A stretch of 64,000 nt of DNA from Mucilaginibacter sp. MD40 (GTDB taxonomy: Bacteria; Bacteroidota; Bacteroidia; Sphingobacteriales; Sphingobacteriaceae). Positions 6,994 through 15,929 of the stretch are shown piece after piece. The translations under genes and the position numbers were made by a program. Under the pieces are notes generated by a model, which saw only the letters and a list, made by a program, of their open reading frames with translations, was not told where the DNA came from and ran no database searches. The DNA is taken from positions 1,072,071-1,136,070 of the forward strand of contig NZ_NRSW01000001.1 of NCBI RefSeq assembly GCF_002288635.1. The letters are read 5' to 3'. Numbering within the stretch: the first letter of the stretch is position 1; every line of letters starts with the position of its first letter.

Positions 6994-8142
6994 ATGAAAC
7001 CTAATCTTATTATTACTATTCTTTTAGGTGTACTTATCAATAGCTCATGTAGCAATAAGGCAACTATTACTATTACAGGCTTAATTGATAGCTCAAGCGG
7101 TACAACGGTTAAGCTTGAAAGCTACCATCCTAAAACCTTTTATGACTCAACGCTAATACACAATGGCAGATTTAAGTTCTCGATAACCTTACCTGAAGAG
7201 GGTTTTTACCATGTTTCATTCAATACGCCGAGTAAAGACTATGGCATAATTTCGCGATACTTATTGATATATGCCGAAAACGGGCAATCTTATCATATTT
7301 CAGCAAAGGGGCTCAACACTATTTATGCAAATGATAGCATCCGGTCAACATCCTATCATCAGCATAAATTAAACGAGTACCAGCATATGGCAAATACGGA
7401 AAGAGACAAACTCCTACACAAAAAGAAATATTTTTTGACGGAAGCTGACAAGGCTTTGAATGCCGCTAACAACAAATTATATAGCGCGTATCTTGATTCT
7501 GTGAGTCAGGTTGATAATGACATCACAAACGTCTATTTATTTGCACGGCACCGTTTTATTCGCAATAACCCCAACACTATTGTTACTCCGTTTTTGATAT
7601 CGGATGTGCCCGATATGTTTGAGAATTATCAATTATATAAAAAGGCACTTGATGGACTTAGCCCGGATATTAAAAAGAGCAAATATTACAAGGAATCGGC
7701 AGCCCTATTGTCGGCTGTGAGCAAAATAAACATTGGTACGCGGGCGCCTTTACCGGTCGGCAGCCAGCCCGATGGAACAGAATTAAGGTTAAATTATCGG
7801 GGCAAAAAAATTATTCTGTTAGATTTTTGGGCCTCCTATTGTATCCCCTGCCGGGAGCAGGTGCCGCAGCTTAAGCAATTGTATCAAAAATATCGTCAAA
7901 AAGGATTTGAAATTGTTTCCATTTCTATAGATGAGGATAAAGCTAAGTGGAAAAGGGCGCTTACACAGGATGCGCCAACCTGGCCAAATATCGCGGAATG
8001 CGTAGATCAGGCCAATTCAAAGAACATCAGGAACTTTGTGATAAAGGTTATCCCAGCTAATTATATCTTAAATAGTAAGGGCGAGCTTATAGCTCGTGAT
8101 GTTGACATGGCTACATTGGAAACTATGCTTAAAAAGCTGTGA
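6994..8142 (+). CDS. TlpA-like thioredoxin-fold lipoprotein with DUF4369-like N-terminus
   Basis: A 382-residue predicted lipoprotein: signal peptide with Cys19 after LINSS, an N-terminal beta-rich DUF4369-type domain (about 22-105: ITITGLIDSSSGTTVKL, then YDSTLIHNGRFKF), a helical linker (120-245), and a C-terminal TlpA/AhpC-like thioredoxin domain. The redox motif is WASYCIPC (Cys283, Cys286), followed by SISIDEDKAKWKRAL and a cis-Pro region KVIPANYIL. It should act in the periplasm as a thiol-disulfide oxidoreductase. A TTG at 6976 is also in frame; ATG 6994 is preferred because it begins the signal peptide. It is 56 bp after the six-cysteine GG peptide, suggesting a role in its folding, although such proteins are also numerous elsewhere in these genomes. 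Confidence 0.88.
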   Translation: MKPNLIITILLGVLINSSCSNKATITITGLIDSSSGTTVKLESYHPKTFYDSTLIHNGRFKFSITLPEEGFYHVSFNTPSKDYGIISRYLLIYAENGQSYHISAKGLNTIYANDSIRSTSYHQHKLNEYQHMANTERDKLLHKKKYFLTEADKALNAANNKLYSAYLDSVSQVDNDITNVYLFARHRFIRNNPNTIVTPFLISDVPDMFENYQLYKKALDGLSPDIKKSKYYKESAALLSAVSKINIGTRAPLPVGSQPDGTELRLNYRGKKIILLDFWASYCIPCREQVPQLKQLYQKYRQKGFEIVSISIDEDKAKWKRALTQDAPTWPNIAECVDQANSKNIRNFVIKVIPANYILNSKGELIARDVDMATLETMLKKL

Positions 8143-8341
8143 TATTTCCTGCCTTTGATAGCACAATCCTTTTACACAAGCATAAGGTCTCAAACTTATG
8201 CGTTGATTATATTTCCGGCATTGAGTATTTGTTTCCACAGTAAAATTTGGCCGGCTTAACCCTTTGCTTAGTTAAATTACGGGCATGGATTTTGCCTAAA
8301 ACGCAAAAAACAAATTATCTGAATAAAATTTTACTTTCTTA
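8143..8341. other. intergenic region with weak hairpin
   Basis: 199 bp without a gene. One 7-bp stem, GCATAAG (8180-8186) with CTTATGC (8195-8201), lacks a good T-tract and is at best a weak terminator of the TlpA-like gene. Confidence 0.3.
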
Positions 8342-9151
8342 ATGAAACCTTATCTTAAAATTGCCCTGCCATTATTAGCGTTTGTTATATTGCTAAACGC
8401 CTCATGTAAAAAAAATGATGTAGCGGTAAATAAAAAGCCAGCTATTGATACCGCGTTAATGGCTAAAAGCTGCGACTTTGTACTGAATTTTAACAAGTCA
8501 TTCCAAAAAAGCCTTTCTAATACTCCGGAGAATGCTTCCAAAACCAGCAATGGTGTAAATACCGTACGCGTTTTTGACGCTCAAAACCCATGCGGTTCAT
8601 CGGTGGTTAAGAAAACCAATTATACCAATGTTATTGGTGGTGATATTTATAGCTATGTGGGCAATTCTGTTTTTACCTACCTGTGTAATGGTGCTTTTAA
8701 TAATGGGTACAATGTAGATGCTTACGCGTTAAAGGACACCTTATCAGTTTATGGCGGCGGCCCGGAATCTCCCAATAGCGAATACACTGCTTTTAACTAT
8801 GTAGTTAAAGCGGCAGATACCCTTTACCAAACCATTACCATCAGTGGTTCGCAGGCGCATAAAACTACCCGTATACAAATTGGCTTCGGTATTAATGAAA
8901 AAACAGACGAAGCTTATGAGTGGCAGAATGTTTTCGCGAAGCGTACAGACAAGAACCCTATTATTGTATCGGGGACCATTACTTTCAATATCAGCTATGC
9001 CAACTATTTTATGGGTAAAGGTGATGTTGGGGATCTGATCGGTACCATGGAATACCTGCCTAATGATCTTATCCGTGTTAGTATATACAAATCGGGCACT
9101 GTTAACCAGGTTTATTACATTAACAGGACCACCGGCAAGATCACCCAGTAG
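8342..9151 (+). CDS. predicted lipoprotein, function unknown
   Basis: A 269-residue protein with a type II signal (hydrophobic run then LLNASC, Cys22, followed by KKND). The mature part is beta-rich, with alternating hydrophobic and polar residues (YTNVIGGDIYSYVGNSVFTYLC, then ITISGSQAHKTTRIQIGFG) and two cysteines about 40 residues apart that could form a disulfide. I do not recognise a family. It follows the GG peptide and TlpA-like gene on the same strand but after about 200 bp, so it may be a separate unit. A long hairpin terminator follows. Confidence 0.8.
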   Translation: MKPYLKIALPLLAFVILLNASCKKNDVAVNKKPAIDTALMAKSCDFVLNFNKSFQKSLSNTPENASKTSNGVNTVRVFDAQNPCGSSVVKKTNYTNVIGGDIYSYVGNSVFTYLCNGAFNNGYNVDAYALKDTLSVYGGGPESPNSEYTAFNYVVKAADTLYQTITISGSQAHKTTRIQIGFGINEKTDEAYEWQNVFAKRTDKNPIIVSGTITFNISYANYFMGKGDVGDLIGTMEYLPNDLIRVSIYKSGTVNQVYYINRTTGKITQ

Positions 9152-9177
9152 TAAACAATAATTTGTGCAAGTTAAAG

Positions 9178-9208
9178 AAGAAATCCCGCCCTCAAGGTGG
9201 GGTTTCTT
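9178..9208 (+). terminator. intrinsic terminator after the unknown lipoprotein
   Basis: Thirteen-pair stem (9178-9190 with 9196-9208, including two G-T pairs) and a 5-nt loop; the distal arm ends in T-rich sequence. It works best on the plus strand. Confidence 0.75.
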
Positions 9209-9263
9209 GTTTCCGGCCATTGGGCTTATCAAACTAAACCGCGTTTTATTGCGTTCCTAACAC

Positions 9264-10172
9264 ATGAAGCGGTTAATGTTTATACTGTTAGTGATGCTGG
9301 CGTTTGCAACTCGCCTTTCAGCACAGAACCGCCCGGTAATGGCCTTTGCCAGCGATACACAGGAACCCATGTGGGTAGAGAAGATCTTCCTGCGATCAAA
9401 CCATAACCTGCAAGCCACTAAGATGATATTTAAGGATGTGGACAGCCTGCGGCCAAAAGCGTTTTTTATACTGGGCGATGTGGTATCACTCGGCAAGAGC
9501 AAAAAAGCCTGGAAAAACATCGACCGTTACCTGGAGCAAACGGTTAAAGATTCCATCCCTGTTTATGCTACGCTGGGTAACCATGAGGTAATGTTTAATA
9601 CCGATAAGGGTACCGTTAATTTCCGTAAGCGTTTCCCGGCTTATGACCCTTCCGGTTATGCCGTTGTGATTGATTCTGTCGCGGTAGTGTTGCTTAACTC
9701 CAACTTTGGGCAAATGCCGGTAGAAGCTATTGTAAAACAGGATAAGTGGTATACCGCCAAATTGGAAGCCCTGGATGCCGACCCGGCGGTTAAGCTGGTT
9801 GTTGTAGGCTGCCATCATTCGCCCTATACCAACAGTAAAATTGTAAGCCCATCCACAGCGGTGCGCGACAATTTTGTGCCGCAGTTTATTAAATCAAAAA
9901 AGGCTGTGCTATTCCTTTCGGGGCATTCGCATAATTTTGAGCGTTACCAAATGCAGGGCAAAACCTTTTTGGTAATAGGCGGGGGCGGGGGGCTGCACCA
10001 GCCTTTAAAAGCTAATAACGCGGCAATGAATGATATGGCTATTCAATACAAGCCCGAGTTCCATTACCTGCAAATTACCCGCTCAGGCGAAAAGCTCGAT
10101 ATCACTTCGCGCAGGCTAAAACCCGATTTTTCCGCTTTCGATGATGGATATCACCTGCAGGTTGGGCAGTAG
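9264..10172 (+). CDS. secreted metallophosphoesterase (calcineurin-like)
   Basis: A 302-residue protein with a cleavable signal peptide (ends near RLSAQ, residue 21). The binuclear-metal phosphoesterase motifs are mostly present: an early ASDTQEP segment, GDVVSLG (GD), the central GNHEV (about 110), GCHHSPY, and the distal SGHSHNFER near residue 223. The first motif, usually DxH, is poorly conserved (SDTQ), a feature also seen in related secreted purple-phosphatase-like proteins. Substrate is unknown; periplasmic phosphate-ester or nucleotide hydrolysis is a reasonable guess. It starts after a terminator and ends in the repeat-rich convergent gap before the AlkD-like gene. Confidence 0.88.
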   Translation: MKRLMFILLVMLAFATRLSAQNRPVMAFASDTQEPMWVEKIFLRSNHNLQATKMIFKDVDSLRPKAFFILGDVVSLGKSKKAWKNIDRYLEQTVKDSIPVYATLGNHEVMFNTDKGTVNFRKRFPAYDPSGYAVVIDSVAVVLLNSNFGQMPVEAIVKQDKWYTAKLEALDADPAVKLVVVGCHHSPYTNSKIVSPSTAVRDNFVPQFIKSKKAVLFLSGHSHNFERYQMQGKTFLVIGGGGGLHQPLKANNAAMNDMAIQYKPEFHYLQITRSGEKLDITSRRLKPDFSAFDDGYHLQVGQ

Positions 10173-10177
10173 CGTTA

Positions 10178-10275
10178 CAGTTGGCAGTTCCCGGTTGGCA
10201 GTTCCCAATTGGCAGTTTGCATAAAAATGTAATGACAAATGCTTGCTGCTAACTTCCTACTGCTAACTGCCAACT
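10178..10275. repeat. GGCAGTT/TAGCAGT intergenic repeat, inverted cluster
   Basis: The left part (10178-10220) holds three direct copies of TTGGCAGTT with short spacers. The right part (10240-10275), read on the opposite strand, holds AGTTGGCAGTTAGCAGT followed by a related degenerate copy, so the arms can pair across about 20 nt. The block fills the gap between convergent genes. A similar GTTAGCAGTTTGCAG string is at 42701-42730. Confidence 0.7.
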
Positions 10276-10276
10276 A

Positions 10277-10939
10277 TCATTGCCTCTTTACCATTTCGTT
10301 TATCCAAATTGGCGCGAAGGGCGAAACACAACCTTTTGATACCGGGTAGTCGCGGTAAATGCCCAGCCGTTCGCCGATCTGTAGCGCACGCTCCCGGTAG
10401 GCAGCGTGGTGTATACCAATATTGGCTAAGGCGTAATTCATGGTCCACTGTACATTTGGCGGGGCTATGGGCATTTCATTTTCCAGTTGGGTAAGTATGG
10501 CCCCGAGGTCCATGTCGCCTGCATCGCGTACAATACGGCTGCTGGTAAGGCTCCAGGCCAGGCGGTTAAGCATGGGGTGTTTATCGGCCATCCATTTTAT
10601 CCTCAGTTCTTCCTTATCCGGGCGGTCTTTAATGAGATTAGTGTACAGCCAGTCGATCACGTGCGTAAACTGCTCCGAGCGGGCCATGTCGCTTAATTCG
10701 TCAGCGGTAAGTTTTTGAGGATCCATGATCAGGCAGGCTACAAAGCGCGCGTCAACATTGCCGGTTGCCCATAGGGCTTTTCCCAACTCATGGTCGGCTT
10801 TGATTTTTTTGCCCATCGCCCTTATATCCCCCATTTTAACACCGAACTGGTTATCGCCGGCGCCGAATTTGCTATTGTGCGTGCGCACCTTTTGGTTGCC
10901 GAGGGCCTCTAAACTGCTTAATATTTCTGCTGCGTTCAT
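10277..10939 (-). CDS. DNA alkylation repair protein, AlkD-like
   Basis: A 220-residue all-helical protein of the AlkD/AlkC HEAT-like-repeat glycosylase superfamily. Typical pieces are the N-terminal RTHNSKFGAGDNQFGVKMGDIR (about 19-40), ALWATGNVDARFVACLIMDP (55-75), and WAMADKHPMLNRLAWSLTS-type helices with a late PPNVQWTMNYALANIG. These proteins excise or recognise N3/N7-alkylated bases without base flipping. The C-terminal 'VSKGCVSPFAPIWINEM' stretch matches the common Bacteroidota subgroup. It converges with the metallophosphoesterase gene and is divergent from the MHS transporter gene (83 bp between starts). Confidence 0.9.
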   Translation of the reverse strand: MNAAEILSSLEALGNQKVRTHNSKFGAGDNQFGVKMGDIRAMGKKIKADHELGKALWATGNVDARFVACLIMDPQKLTADELSDMARSEQFTHVIDWLYTNLIKDRPDKEELRIKWMADKHPMLNRLAWSLTSSRIVRDAGDMDLGAILTQLENEMPIAPPNVQWTMNYALANIGIHHAAYRERALQIGERLGIYRDYPVSKGCVSPFAPIWINEMVKRQ

Positions 10940-11022
10940 GTGGTTGAATAATTAGGTAGGGGTTACCCTAAAATAGCGATTATTTTAAGGCCTGCAAGTT
11001 TGCGCATTCGGCCAAATTTAAT

Positions 11023-12315
11023 ATGTTTGGCACTGTGAACCAGCAAGCTGCACCCGCTAACCCGGTTGGCCGTATACTTACCGCCAGCCTTATTGGCACC
11101 ACTATAGAGTTTTTTGATTTTTACATTTACGCCACCGCCGCGGTACTGGTGTTCCCTAAATTGTTTTTTTCGAGCTCCGATCCGGCGTCGGCCACGCTGG
11201 AATCACTGGCTACGTTCGCGCTGGCGTTCCTGGCCCGGCCGCTGGGGGCCGCTATATTTGGCCACTTTGGCGACAGGAAGGGGCGCAAAGCCACACTTGT
11301 GGCCGCTTTAATGACCATGGGGCCATCAACCGTGGCCATAGGGCTTTTGCCCGGCTATCATACCATCGGCATATGGGCACCGGTATTGCTGGCGCTGTTC
11401 CGCTTTGGGCAGGGGCTTGGCCTCGGCGGTGAGTGGGGCGGCGCCGTGTTGCTGGCCACAGAGAACGCGCCGGCACATAAAAAAGCCTGGTACGGCATGT
11501 TTCCGCAGTTAGGCGCGCCGATAGGTTTCCTGCTGTCAACCGGTACATTTTTTATATTGAGCAAAGTAATGAGCGAGGCTGCCTTTATCAGCTACGGCTG
11601 GCGTTTCCCTTTTATTGCCAGTGCCCTTTTGGTATGGCTGGGGCTGTATGTACGCCTTAAAATTGCCGAAACGCCCGAGTTTGTGAAGGTGATAGACAAC
11701 AACGAGCGCTCTAATGTGCCCTTCGCCGATGTGTTTACCAAACATACCAAAGCCATTACGTTAGGGACGATAGTGACCATCACCACGTTCTTGCTGTTCT
11801 ACCTCATGACGGTGTTTACACTCAGTTGGGGTACTTCGGCGCTTAAGTATACCAAAAGCTCGTTTCTTATCCTTCAAATGATCTCTATGCTGGCCTTCGC
11901 CCTGGGAATACCCCTGTCTGCCAAATTAGCGGATAAATACGGGCAAAGCCGTATGCTGATGGCTTCGCTACTGCTGATAGGCATTTTTGGCTTAACATTC
12001 GCCGCTTTTTTTACCTCTGGCGGGATGGTTACTACCGGACTGTTCCTATCGGCCGGGATGTTTTTAATGGGGATCAATTATGGCCCTATCGGCACGGCGC
12101 TGGCTGGGATATTTCCGCCCGCGGTACGCTACACCGGGGCTTCACTGGCTTTTACGCTCGCGGGCATATTCGGTGCCTCGCTTACGCCATATCTGGCTAC
12201 TATGCTGGCCACCCATTACGGGCTGGCTTATGTAGGTTATTATTTAACAGCAGCCGCCATCGCCTCACTTTTGGCCTTGCTGGGTTCGCGTAAAATGATG
12301 TCGGGGAAATTATAA
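11023..12315 (+). CDS. MFS transporter, metabolite:H+ symporter (MHS) type
   Basis: A 430-residue inner-membrane transporter with about 12 hydrophobic helices. The MHS-subfamily signature appears early: TTIEFFDFYIYATAA (26-40), then ARPLGAAIFGHFGDRKGRK (75-93, the loop 2-3 motif GHxGDRxGRK) and RFGQGLGLGGEWGGAVLLATENAP (127-150). Relatives carry proline/betaine, dicarboxylates, shikimate or alpha-ketoglutarate; the substrate cannot be read from sequence. It converges on murF with only 6 bp between stop codons and no obvious hairpin there. Confidence 0.93.
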   Translation: MFGTVNQQAAPANPVGRILTASLIGTTIEFFDFYIYATAAVLVFPKLFFSSSDPASATLESLATFALAFLARPLGAAIFGHFGDRKGRKATLVAALMTMGPSTVAIGLLPGYHTIGIWAPVLLALFRFGQGLGLGGEWGGAVLLATENAPAHKKAWYGMFPQLGAPIGFLLSTGTFFILSKVMSEAAFISYGWRFPFIASALLVWLGLYVRLKIAETPEFVKVIDNNERSNVPFADVFTKHTKAITLGTIVTITTFLLFYLMTVFTLSWGTSALKYTKSSFLILQMISMLAFALGIPLSAKLADKYGQSRMLMASLLLIGIFGLTFAAFFTSGGMVTTGLFLSAGMFLMGINYGPIGTALAGIFPPAVRYTGASLAFTLAGIFGASLTPYLATMLATHYGLAYVGYYLTAAAIASLLALLGSRKMMSGKL

Positions 12316-12321
12316 TTATTT

Positions 12322-13653
12322 TTAAAGCAATTGCGCCAGCCGCTCCAGCGCCATACCTCTTGATCCTTTAATTAATATAGTGGCATTAATAAATGAACTT
12401 TGTTGTATAGCAGCAATAGCATCTTCGGCGGTTAGGTAAAACGTGGCGCAGGTTTTTTCGTCGTCTTGTACAGCATCCTGCTGGCTGTAAAAATCCTTAC
12501 CAATAAATATCCGTTGGTCAACGCTGGCATCCATCGCTTTTTTAATTACCGCGTGATGTTCTGCCGCGGATTCATCGCCCATTTCAAACATATCGCCAAG
12601 GATCATGATCTTGTTAGCGGCTTTCAGTTTATCCATATTATCAATGGCCACAAACATGCTGCTGGGGTTGGCATTATAAAAATCGCAAATGAGTGTGTTA
12701 TGCGCCGTTCTCATGATCTGCGACCGGTTGTTTTTTGGCTGATAACCTTCTATACCTGCGTTGATCTCATCAGACTCGAGCCCGAAGAAAGAACCGATAC
12801 AAGCGGCAGCCAGTATATTATCAAGGTTGTATGAGCCGGTGAGCTGCGTTTTAACATTGTACGACGAGCTGTCGCGGTTGTTCCATTTGAGGCTCAATAA
12901 AGGGCCACTGTCAATGGCTTTCCCGCTTACCAGGTTGTCAGGATTGGTGTTTTTGCCGTAGTACACCACATTAGGCAGGTTCCTGTTGCGCTGCATTTCC
13001 ATTAATACCTTGTCATCGCTGTTAATGAAAGCTACACGGCCTGCCTCGTCATGCAGGAAGTCGTAAAGTTCGCCCTTGCCCTTTTTTACCCCTTCAACGC
13101 CGCCAAAGCCTTCCAGGTGCGCCTTGCCCACATTGGTAATAAGGCCGTGTGAGGGTTGGGCGATACTGCAAAGCAACGCTATTTCCTTTTGGTGATTAGC
13201 GCCCATTTCAATAACCGCCATCTGGTGCGATGCATTGACGCTCAGGATGGTTAAAGGCACCCCTATATGATTATTAAGATTACCCTGTGTGGCCAGGGTG
13301 TTAAAACGCTGTGATAATACCGCGTTGATGAGCTCTTTGGTAGTGGTTTTACCGTTGGTACCGGTAAGGCCTATCACAGGAATGGTCAATTGCCTGCGGT
13401 GATGCCTTGCCAGGTCTTGCAATGCACTCAGCACATCTTCTACCAGTAGAAATTTATCGCCTTTTGCAAATTCAGGGTTATCAATAATGGCGTAAGCCGC
13501 TCCGGCCTCTATAGCTTTTTCGGCAAAGGTGTTGGCATCAAATTTTTCTCCCTTCAGGGCAAAGAACAGGCTGCCGGGCGCAATATTTCGTGTATCGGTA
13601 CTGATAACCGGGTGCTGCAGGTATAGCGGGTAAATTTCTTCGGTAGTGATCAT
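12322..13653 (-). CDS. murF: UDP-N-acetylmuramoyl-tripeptide--D-alanyl-D-alanine ligase MurF
   Basis: A 443-residue Mur ligase that adds D-Ala-D-Ala to UDP-MurNAc-tripeptide using ATP. The N-terminal substrate domain contains STDTRNIAPGSLFFALKGEKFDA (18-40), followed by the ATP P-loop GLTGTNGKTTTKE (95-107), VIEMGANHQKEI, ITNVGKAHLEGFGG, and the C-terminal domain with YNANPSSM and LGDMFEMGD. All parts and normal length are present. It is isolated from the division/cell-wall cluster; recQ lies 32 bp upstream on the same strand, so the two may be cotranscribed. Confidence 0.96.
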   Translation of the reverse strand: MITTEEIYPLYLQHPVISTDTRNIAPGSLFFALKGEKFDANTFAEKAIEAGAAYAIIDNPEFAKGDKFLLVEDVLSALQDLARHHRRQLTIPVIGLTGTNGKTTTKELINAVLSQRFNTLATQGNLNNHIGVPLTILSVNASHQMAVIEMGANHQKEIALLCSIAQPSHGLITNVGKAHLEGFGGVEGVKKGKGELYDFLHDEAGRVAFINSDDKVLMEMQRNRNLPNVVYYGKNTNPDNLVSGKAIDSGPLLSLKWNNRDSSSYNVKTQLTGSYNLDNILAAACIGSFFGLESDEINAGIEGYQPKNNRSQIMRTAHNTLICDFYNANPSSMFVAIDNMDKLKAANKIMILGDMFEMGDESAAEHHAVIKKAMDASVDQRIFIGKDFYSQQDAVQDDEKTCATFYLTAEDAIAAIQQSSFINATILIKGSRGMALERLAQLL

Positions 13654-13685
13654 GGTATACGAATATATAAAACGGCTTTGAGCTT

Positions 13686-15836
13686 TTATGTGTTTGCCCG
13701 CTGCATAAAATTTATCCAGGCAACAACGGCTTTTATCTCGCCATAGCTGTAAGCTTCGCCCAAAACTTCCTTAAGCGGGGCCAGGCGTTCCGCTCCGTAG
13801 CTCTCTATGGCGTTCTGTATAGCGGGTATCTTATCGGCAGAAACAAATGCACTTACATCCAGTTCGTCGGTCTGGATAAACGCGGTCAAATGGCCTTCAA
13901 TGGTAACAGGAGATAAGCCCCGTTCATGAGCGATCTCTGCTACTGATAAGCCTTGCCGGAATAGCTCCAGGCTGACTTTATTGGTGTCAGACGTTTTGGC
14001 CCTTTTAGGTTTCCGTTCGCGCCTGGCTGACTTTAATTTAATGCGGGATGCTAGGCCTTTAGTCTTACTGTAATTAACAATGATCTCCAAAAACTCACGG
14101 CCATAACGCGCCAGTTTTACATCACCAAAGCCCGAGATGAGCCTTAGCTCATCCATTTTTTGGGGCAGGTAGGTAGCCATTTCCTGCAGGGTGGCATCAG
14201 ATAAGATGATATAAGCCGGTAAATTTTCGCTTTCAGCAAAATCATGGCGGCGCTGGCGTAAGGCGTTCAATAATTCCGCTTCGTAAGCCGGCGTTTCCTG
14301 TTCCTGCTCTTCCATTACGTGGTGCGCTATCAGCTCAACTTTTTGTTCACCTTTGAGTACCGCCTCACTTTTTGGAGTAAGTTTAAGGGTTGGATAACCA
14401 TTTTCATCCACCTGTTGCAGGAAGCCCTGCGCGGTAAGCTCGCGCAGGTAGCGCTGCCAGTCGGCTTTGCTGATATCGGCCCCGGCACCATAGGTTTTAA
14501 GCGCCTTATGGTCGGCCCAGATCTTTTCACTTTTTGATCCGCGCAGAAAATCAACCACGTAATTAGCGCCAAAGCGTTCCTTTAAACGCGCTACTGCCGA
14601 AAGTGCTTTCTGCGCGATAAGCGTGCCATCAAACCGGGTGAACTCGCTTAAACAAAAATCGCACGAGCCGCAATGGTCGGGATACTCCTCGTCGAAATAG
14701 TTCATGAGGTATTGGCGGCGGCAGGCATGCAGCTGGCAATAATTCACCATATCGTCAAGCTTTTTAAGCATGATGGCGCTTTGCCCGGCATTGTTCTCTA
14801 CCATGGCAAAGCCGCGGAGCTTAATGGCATCGCCGGGCGAGTACAGCAGCATGGCATCAGATGGTAGGCCGTCGCGCCCGGCACGGCCGGTTTCCTGGTA
14901 GTAGCCCTCTATGTTTTTGGGCAGGTCCATGTGTACCACATAACGCACGTTTGATTTATTGATGCCCATCCCAAAAGCAATGGTGGCCACCATGATCTTC
15001 ACATCATCGCGCAGAAAAGCCTCCTGGTTTTGGGCTTTAACCTCATTACTTAAACCGGCATGATAAGCTTCAACAGCATAGCCTTCTTCTTTCAGGTCGG
15101 CAGCTAAAGCTTCGGTTGATTTGCGTGACAGGCAATAAATAATGCCCGATTGGTCCTTACGTTGCTCGAGGAAGTCCAGCAATTGATCTAAACCCTTACG
15201 CCTCGGCACTACCCTGTAGGTAATGTTGGCCCGGTTAAAAGAGGAAACAAAAACCGAGGGTTGTTGCAGGTTCAGCTTTTCTAAAATGTCTTTTTGGGTA
15301 AGCTTATCTGCGGTAGCAGTTAGAGCGATCACAGGTACACCCGGAAATTCTTTTTTTAACCCGGCAAGCATCAGGTATTCAGGCCTGAAATCGTGCCCCC
15401 ATTGCGAGATACAATGTGCCTCGTCAATGGCAAACTGCACTACAGGCAGCGTTTTCAGGAAAGCCATCATCCGGTTATCCGGCGCGAATAAACGCTCGGG
15501 CGCTATGTAGAGCAGGCGCAGCTGATTATTCTGTAGCTGAATGGCAATGTCCTTTTGTTCTTCGGCAGATTGGCTGGAGTTGAGATAGGCCGCCGGGACG
15601 CCGCTTAGGTTAAGGCTATCTACCTGGTCCTTCATCAGGGCTATCAGGGGCGATATTACTATGGTTAAGCCATTCAGCAAAACCGCGGGCAACTGGTAGC
15701 ATAACGATTTACCACCGCCGGTGGGCATCAGCACCATTACATCCTGCTTGTTTAAAACAGTATTAATAATAGCTTCCTGCGAGTGCCGGAACTCCGAATA
15801 ACCAAAATACTTTTGAAGAGCTTGCAAGGGTGTCAT
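13686..15836 (-). CDS. recQ: ATP-dependent DNA helicase RecQ
   Basis: A 716-residue superfamily 2 3'-5' helicase used in recombination and fork repair. Motifs: Walker A MPTGGGKS (38-45), DEAH (138-141) within the aromatic-rich loop DEAHCISQWGHDFRPEY, GRAGRDG motif VI, and a zinc site with CRRQYLMNYF and HCGSCDFC. A winged-helix RQC region follows, then an HRDC domain (YIILSDATLQEMA, about 540-560) and an extra helix-turn-helix tail (LSVAEIAHERGLSPVTIEGHL) found in Bacteroidota/Firmicutes RecQ proteins. The frame opens at 15887, but the conserved start is ATG at 15836 (MTPLQALQKYFGY). Confidence 0.96.
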   Translation of the reverse strand: MTPLQALQKYFGYSEFRHSQEAIINTVLNKQDVMVLMPTGGGKSLCYQLPAVLLNGLTIVISPLIALMKDQVDSLNLSGVPAAYLNSSQSAEEQKDIAIQLQNNQLRLLYIAPERLFAPDNRMMAFLKTLPVVQFAIDEAHCISQWGHDFRPEYLMLAGLKKEFPGVPVIALTATADKLTQKDILEKLNLQQPSVFVSSFNRANITYRVVPRRKGLDQLLDFLEQRKDQSGIIYCLSRKSTEALAADLKEEGYAVEAYHAGLSNEVKAQNQEAFLRDDVKIMVATIAFGMGINKSNVRYVVHMDLPKNIEGYYQETGRAGRDGLPSDAMLLYSPGDAIKLRGFAMVENNAGQSAIMLKKLDDMVNYCQLHACRRQYLMNYFDEEYPDHCGSCDFCLSEFTRFDGTLIAQKALSAVARLKERFGANYVVDFLRGSKSEKIWADHKALKTYGAGADISKADWQRYLRELTAQGFLQQVDENGYPTLKLTPKSEAVLKGEQKVELIAHHVMEEQEQETPAYEAELLNALRQRRHDFAESENLPAYIILSDATLQEMATYLPQKMDELRLISGFGDVKLARYGREFLEIIVNYSKTKGLASRIKLKSARRERKPKRAKTSDTNKVSLELFRQGLSVAEIAHERGLSPVTIEGHLTAFIQTDELDVSAFVSADKIPAIQNAIESYGAERLAPLKEVLGEAYSYGEIKAVVAWINFMQRANT

Positions 15837-15929
15837 CACTGCAGCAAAGGTGCAGATTTGAAATTGCAGCCCCATGTGTATCAGCAAAAAAATATCCTTA
15901 GATTAGCTTTATTGATGCAACCACCGCAC

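Noticed and set aside
8180..8201. Terminator after the TlpA-like gene
   Set aside because: Only a 7-bp stem with no T-tract; kept as a weak hairpin only.
15783..15929. Upstream extension of the M14 peptidase frame
   Set aside because: The open frame overlaps the recQ 5' region and lacks signal-peptide character; the signal peptide starts at 15930.
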